DNA of 64,000 nucleotides, from positions 1-64,000 of the forward strand of contig UREK01000006.1 of the NCBI GenBank assembly GCA_900546845.1, read 5' to 3'. Below the pieces are notes generated by a model. The model did no database searches, had not been told where the DNA came from, and worked only from the letters and a program-made list of their open reading frames with translations. A program made the translations under genes and the position numbers. Each line of letters starts with the position of its first letter. Position 1 is the stretch's first letter. This DNA is from an uncultured Eubacteriales bacterium. GTDB taxonomy: Bacteria > Bacillota > Clostridia > Christensenellales > CAG-138. Below are positions 60,572 to 64,000 of this stretch, in pieces.

Positions 60572-60725
60572 TGGAAAACTCACGAAACAACTTCAAAGGA
60601 GCCCTATGCTTTCCGCGCCGGAAGCGGCGCGTGAAATCATTGGGCTTGCAGGCATGCGGGCGTTACCGCGTGCTTTGCTATGCATTTCATATGGACAAGC
60701 CGTGTTTACAAAGGGGAGGAGAACC

Positions 60726-61700
60726 ATGATCGAACTGAGCCACATCAACAAAACGTTCCGCGTGGCGCGGCGCAGCGCCGGGCTTTCGGAAGCGTTCCGG
60801 GCGCTGTTCCACAAGGAGTATACGCTCGTGCACGCGCTGGCGGACGTGTCCTTCCACATCGGGGAAGGGGAAATGGTCGGCTACATTGGCCCGAACGGCG
60901 CGGGGAAGAGCAGCACCATTAAGGTGATGAGCGGCATCCTCACACCGGACAGCGGGAGCTGCACCATCAACGGCCGTACGCCCTGGAAGGAGCGCAGGGC
61001 GCACGTGAAGGAGATCGGCGTGGTATTCGGCCAGCGTTCCCAGCTCTGGTGGGATGTGCCGGTGATCGACTCGTTTGAATTGCTCAGGGACGTTTACGCG
61101 GTAGAGGAAGCGGTTTACCGGCATAATTTAGAGGAAATGACGGAGCTTTTAAACCTTTCGGAGCTTTTGCGCACGCCTGCGCGCCAGCTGAGCCTTGGCC
61201 AGCGGATGCGCTGTGAATTGGCAGCTTCGTTGCTGCACGATCCGAAGGTCCTCTTCCTAGATGAGCCTACCATCGGCCTTGACGCGGTGTCCAAGGTGGC
61301 CGTGCGCGATTTCATCCGCAGGATCAACGCAGAACGCAAAACCACAGTGATCTTAACGACGCATGACATGCAAGACATCGAGGCCATCGCGGAGCGGATC
61401 CTTCTCATCGGAAAGGGGCGCATTTTGCTGGACGGCTCCTTAGCGCAGCTGCAAAAAGCGCATTCCCGCGTAAAGCGCATCGCGGTGGAATACGCAGGCG
61501 GGCGTTTCCTGCCGCGTGCGGGCCTGACGCTGCAAAGCGGGGAGGAAGGGCGCGCTGTGTTCGCGGCGGATACGGCGGTGCTCTCCGTTTCAGAAGCGAT
61601 CGCGCACCTTGCGAAGAATGCGGACGTCACCGACCTTTCCGTTTCCGGCGCGACAGCGGAGGAACTAGTGCTGTCCCTGTACAGGGAGTTCCAGATATGA
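60726..61700 (+). CDS. ABC-2 exporter ATPase
   Basis: This 324-residue ATPase begins MIELSHINKTFRVARR and has Walker A GPNGAGKSS, QRSQLWWDVPVIDSF typical of the DUF990-linked group, the signature LSLGQRMRCELAASLL and LFLDEPTIGLD. An in-frame ATG at 60606 with its own AAAGGAG would add 40 residues; 60726 behind GGGGAGGAG matches the family start. It overlaps the first permease by four bases. Substrate unknown. Confidence 0.9.
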   Translation: MIELSHINKTFRVARRSAGLSEAFRALFHKEYTLVHALADVSFHIGEGEMVGYIGPNGAGKSSTIKVMSGILTPDSGSCTINGRTPWKERRAHVKEIGVVFGQRSQLWWDVPVIDSFELLRDVYAVEEAVYRHNLEEMTELLNLSELLRTPARQLSLGQRMRCELAASLLHDPKVLFLDEPTIGLDAVSKVAVRDFIRRINAERKTTVILTTHDMQDIEAIAERILLIGKGRILLDGSLAQLQKAHSRVKRIAVEYAGGRFLPRAGLTLQSGEEGRAVFAADTAVLSVSEAIAHLAKNADVTDLSVSGATAEELVLSLYREFQI

Positions 61701-62500
61701 AAAAATATCAGAGCTTTTTCCGCATGCGCTTCCTCGGCGGCATGCAGTACCGGGCGGCGGCCTGGGCGGGGATTGCGACGCAGTTCGCCTGGGGGTTCAT
61801 GAGCCTTTTGATGTTCCGGGCCTTTTACGAGGCGGATCCAGCGGCGTTCCCGATGGAGTTTCCCCAGCTTGCAACCTATATTTGGCTGCAGCAGGCGTTC
61901 CTCGCCCTATTTAACACCTGGCGCTATGACGCCGACATTTTCGAGAGCATCACGAGCGGCGGTGTGGCCTACGAGCTTGTGCGGCCCGCACCGGTCTACG
62001 CGATGTGGTTTGTGAAATCCATCGCCTCCCGCGCGGCGAGCGCGGCGCTTCGCTGCCTGCCGGTGCTTGCCGTGGCGTTTTTCCTGCCGGCGCCATACCG
62101 CATGGACCTGCCGGGGAGCGCAGGCGTGTTCGTCCTCTTCGTGCTTTCGCTCGCCGCGGCAAGCTGCCTTGTGGTGGCAATGCAGATGCTCGTTTATGTC
62201 TCCACGTTTTATACGCTTTCCCCGATGGGCGTGCGCATCATCGTGATGGTGCTTTCGGATTTCCTGATGGGGCAGTTGATCCCGCTGCCGTTTTTCCCGG
62301 AAGGGCTCCGCAAGGTTGTGGAGCTCACGCCGTTTGCCGCGATGCAGAATTTGCCGCTGCAGATCTACTGCGGCACGGTTGTGGGCGCGCAGATGTGGCG
62401 CGCGCTCGCCTTGCAGGCATTTTGGCTCGCTGCGCTCGTGGCGGGCGGCACGCTTTGGATGCGCCGCTCGCTCCGGCGTGTGGTTGTGCAGGGAGGTTGA
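61697..62500 (+). CDS. ABC-2 family permease 1
   Basis: This 267-residue membrane protein has about six helices. It contains FRMRFLGGMQYRAAAWAGIA at the N-terminus and FESITSGGVAYELVRPAPVY, the typical core of this permease pair. It starts in the ATGA overlap with the ATPase and is followed directly by permease 2. Confidence 0.88.
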   Translation: MKKYQSFFRMRFLGGMQYRAAAWAGIATQFAWGFMSLLMFRAFYEADPAAFPMEFPQLATYIWLQQAFLALFNTWRYDADIFESITSGGVAYELVRPAPVYAMWFVKSIASRAASAALRCLPVLAVAFFLPAPYRMDLPGSAGVFVLFVLSLAAASCLVVAMQMLVYVSTFYTLSPMGVRIIVMVLSDFLMGQLIPLPFFPEGLRKVVELTPFAAMQNLPLQIYCGTVVGAQMWRALALQAFWLAALVAGGTLWMRRSLRRVVVQGG

Positions 62501-62501
62501 A

Positions 62502-63290
62502 ATGAAAGAATTGTTGAGGCTTTATGGAAAGTATTTTTCGATCCATCTGCGCAGCCAGATGCAGTACAAGGCGTCCTTCCTGATGACGGCGGCCGGCCAA
62601 TTCCTCGTTTCGTTCTCCGCGCTTTTGACCATCCGCTTCCTGTTCCTGCGCTTTTACGCGGTGGATGGCTTCACCTACCCGGAGGTGCTTTTGTGCTTCG
62701 CGGTGGTGCTCATGGCGTTTTCGCTGGCGGAATGCTTCGCGCGCGGGTTCGATACGTTCGCGTCCATGCTCGGCAATGGGACGTTTGACCGTATCCTTGT
62801 GCGTCCGCGCGGCGCGGTATTTCAGGTGATTGCAACAAAGATAGAGCTTTCGCGCCTCGGACGGCTGCTGCAGGCGGTTCTCGTGTTCTGCTATGCGCTG
62901 CCGCAAAGCGGCGTAAGCTGGGCGGCGGACAAGATCCTGACGCTCGCGCTGATGGTCATGGTGGGCGTGGTGGTGTTCACCTGCTTGTTCGTGGTCTACG
63001 CTTCGATCTGCTTCTTCACGACGGAAGGGCTGGAGTTCATGAACATCTTTACGGACGGCGGCCGGGAGTTCGGCATGTATCCGTTTTCGATCTATGGCAA
63101 GGAAGTGCTGCGTTTCTTCACCTATTGCGTGCCGCTCGCGCTGTTTCAGTATTATCCGCTTCTGTACCTGACGGGGCGCAGCGAGAGCCGGCTTTACATG
63201 TTCACGCCGCTCTTTGGGCTGCTGTTCCTGCTGCCCGCGGCGCTTCTTTGGCATGTGGGCCTCCGGCATTATAAGTCCACGGGCTCCTGA
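62502..63290 (+). CDS. ABC-2 family permease 2
   Basis: This 262-residue membrane protein has about six helices; FSIHLRSQMQYKASFLMTAA and GNGTFDRILVRPRGAVFQV mirror permease 1. Together with it and the ATPase it forms an exporter (lipid, peptide or antibiotic are all possible). It has GGGAGG upstream, one base after the previous stop. Confidence 0.88.
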   Translation: MKELLRLYGKYFSIHLRSQMQYKASFLMTAAGQFLVSFSALLTIRFLFLRFYAVDGFTYPEVLLCFAVVLMAFSLAECFARGFDTFASMLGNGTFDRILVRPRGAVFQVIATKIELSRLGRLLQAVLVFCYALPQSGVSWAADKILTLALMVMVGVVVFTCLFVVYASICFFTTEGLEFMNIFTDGGREFGMYPFSIYGKEVLRFFTYCVPLALFQYYPLLYLTGRSESRLYMFTPLFGLLFLLPAALLWHVGLRHYKSTGS

Positions 63291-63294
63291 CGGC

Positions 63295-63324
63295 TTGCGC
63301 GTGTGCGGCTTTGCGTATTATAAT
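63295..63324 (+). promoter_or_regulatory. nth promoter
   Basis: TTGCGC (63295-63300), 18-base spacer, TATAAT (63319-63324). Confidence 0.6.
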
Positions 63325-63359
63325 AAATAGATTGGAAAATTCTATGCGGAGGTGCAACG

Positions 63360-64000
63360 ATGCGCGAAAGCAAGGCAAAAAAAACAGAACGGATCGCAAC
63401 GGTGCTGCGGCTTTTGAAGGAGACCTATCCGGACGCGAAGCCGGAGCTGGATTTCAACACGCCGTTTGAACTGCTTATTGCGACGATGCTTTCCGCCCAG
63501 TGTACGGACAAGCAGGTGAACAAGACCACGGCGGTTTTGTTCCCGAAATACGGCACCCCGGAGGCTTTCGCCGCGCTGACGGAGGAGGAGCTTGCGCCTT
63601 ACATCAAGGGCTGCGGGCTGTACAAGACCAAGGGGAAGAACATCATTGCTGCAAGCCGCATCCTGCTCGCGGAATACGGCGGAGAGGTTCCCAACGACCG
63701 GGATGCGCTCACAAAGCTCCCTGGCGTGGGACGAAAGACCGCGAACGTCGTCGTTTCAAATGCGTTTGGAACGCCCGCTATCGCGGTGGACACGCATGTG
63801 TTCCGCGTGGCGAACCGCATCGGCCTCGCGGACGCGAAGGACGTGCTGCACACGGAAGAACAGCTCATGCAGAACATCCCTAAGGAGGATTGGTCCATCG
63901 CGCACCACTGGCTGATCTTCCACGGCAGGCGCTGCTGCAGCGCACGCAACCCCAAGTGTGAAACGTGCAGCGTGCGGGAATACTGCCTGGAGAACCTGAA
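63360..64000 (+). CDS. nth: Endonuclease III (cut by window edge)
   Basis: At least 213 residues of a base-excision glycosylase/AP lyase. It has the helix-hairpin-helix LPGVGRKTANVV with the catalytic Lys, the catalytic Asp in AVDTHVFRVANRIG, and the iron-sulfur Cys set in CCSARNPKCETCSVREYC. It removes oxidised pyrimidines from DNA. GGAGGTGCAACG precedes the ATG. The reading frame is still open at base 64000, so the stop lies outside. Confidence 0.93.
   Translation, partial: MRESKAKKTERIATVLRLLKETYPDAKPELDFNTPFELLIATMLSAQCTDKQVNKTTAVLFPKYGTPEAFAALTEEELAPYIKGCGLYKTKGKNIIAASRILLAEYGGEVPNDRDALTKLPGVGRKTANVVVSNAFGTPAIAVDTHVFRVANRIGLADAKDVLHTEEQLMQNIPKEDWSIAHHWLIFHGRRCCSARNPKCETCSVREYCLENL

Overview
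The window is high-GC bacterial chromosome that reads as an anaerobic, probably spore-forming Firmicute of class Clostridia. Supporting signs are a BofA-family protein with its DUF2508 neighbour, two CotF-like coat proteins, RNase J, a pgk-tpiA-gpmI-secG-rnr-smpB-ssrA block, VanW and LytR-CpsA-Psr wall proteins, strong AGGAGG ribosome sites and frequent GTG/TTG starts. A Christensenellales-like gut lineage would fit, but that is an inference. No 16S rRNA, phage structural genes, insertion sequence, CRISPR array or intact tRNA gene was found.

Region by region. 1-1.2 kb: a small DUF378 membrane protein and a 600-base gene-poor stretch packed with palindromes. 1.3-7.8 kb: envelope proteins (zinc-ribbon/Ig-like membrane protein, propeller lipoprotein, DUF2508-BofA pair, lipoprotein, cell-wall amidase). 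7.9-17.8 kb: ClpC, then cysteine desulfurase-ThiI, a DUF3298 lipoprotein, CotF pair, RecX-BirA, P1 peptidase and an XRE/zinc-ribbon regulator. 18-30.5 kb: aminotransferase and VanW protein, the RNase J-YlbF-MltG-U32 operon, a LysR regulator divergent from a CPA2 antiporter, and small genes. 30.5-37.9 kb: glycolysis (pgk, tpiA, gpmI), secG, RNase R, SmpB and tmRNA.

37.9-50.2 kb is visibly lower in GC and begins immediately after the tmRNA gene, a classic integration site. It carries a pyridoxamine-oxidase-like protein, an acetyltransferase that appears to start at ATT, and a self-contained peptide-use locus: LysR regulator, TPR protein, complete Opp/Dpp-type ABC importer, M19-type dipeptidase and N-acyl-D-amino-acid deacylase. 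High GC resumes at galE. 50.3-64 kb holds galE, a MsmX/UgpC sugar-transport ATPase with an odd hairpin-filled leader, FtsH, an LCP protein, a GntR regulator, asparagine synthetase AsnA, two XRE-type genes (one decayed), a pair of unknown small proteins, an ABC-2 exporter and endonuclease III (cut by the window edge).

How parts work together: FtsH, ClpC and SmpB/tmRNA/RNase R give protein and RNA quality control; RNase J with a YlbF-type protein points to mRNA turnover; MltG, VanW, LCP and the amidase act on the wall; the island operon is predicted to import peptides and release amino acids, with D-amino-acid derivatives as the likely speciality. The least explained signals are non-coding: the palindrome mosaic at 620-880, a dispersed palindrome next to terminators, promoters built into terminator hairpins, and a Shine-Dalgarno sequence separated from its gene by tandem hairpins.
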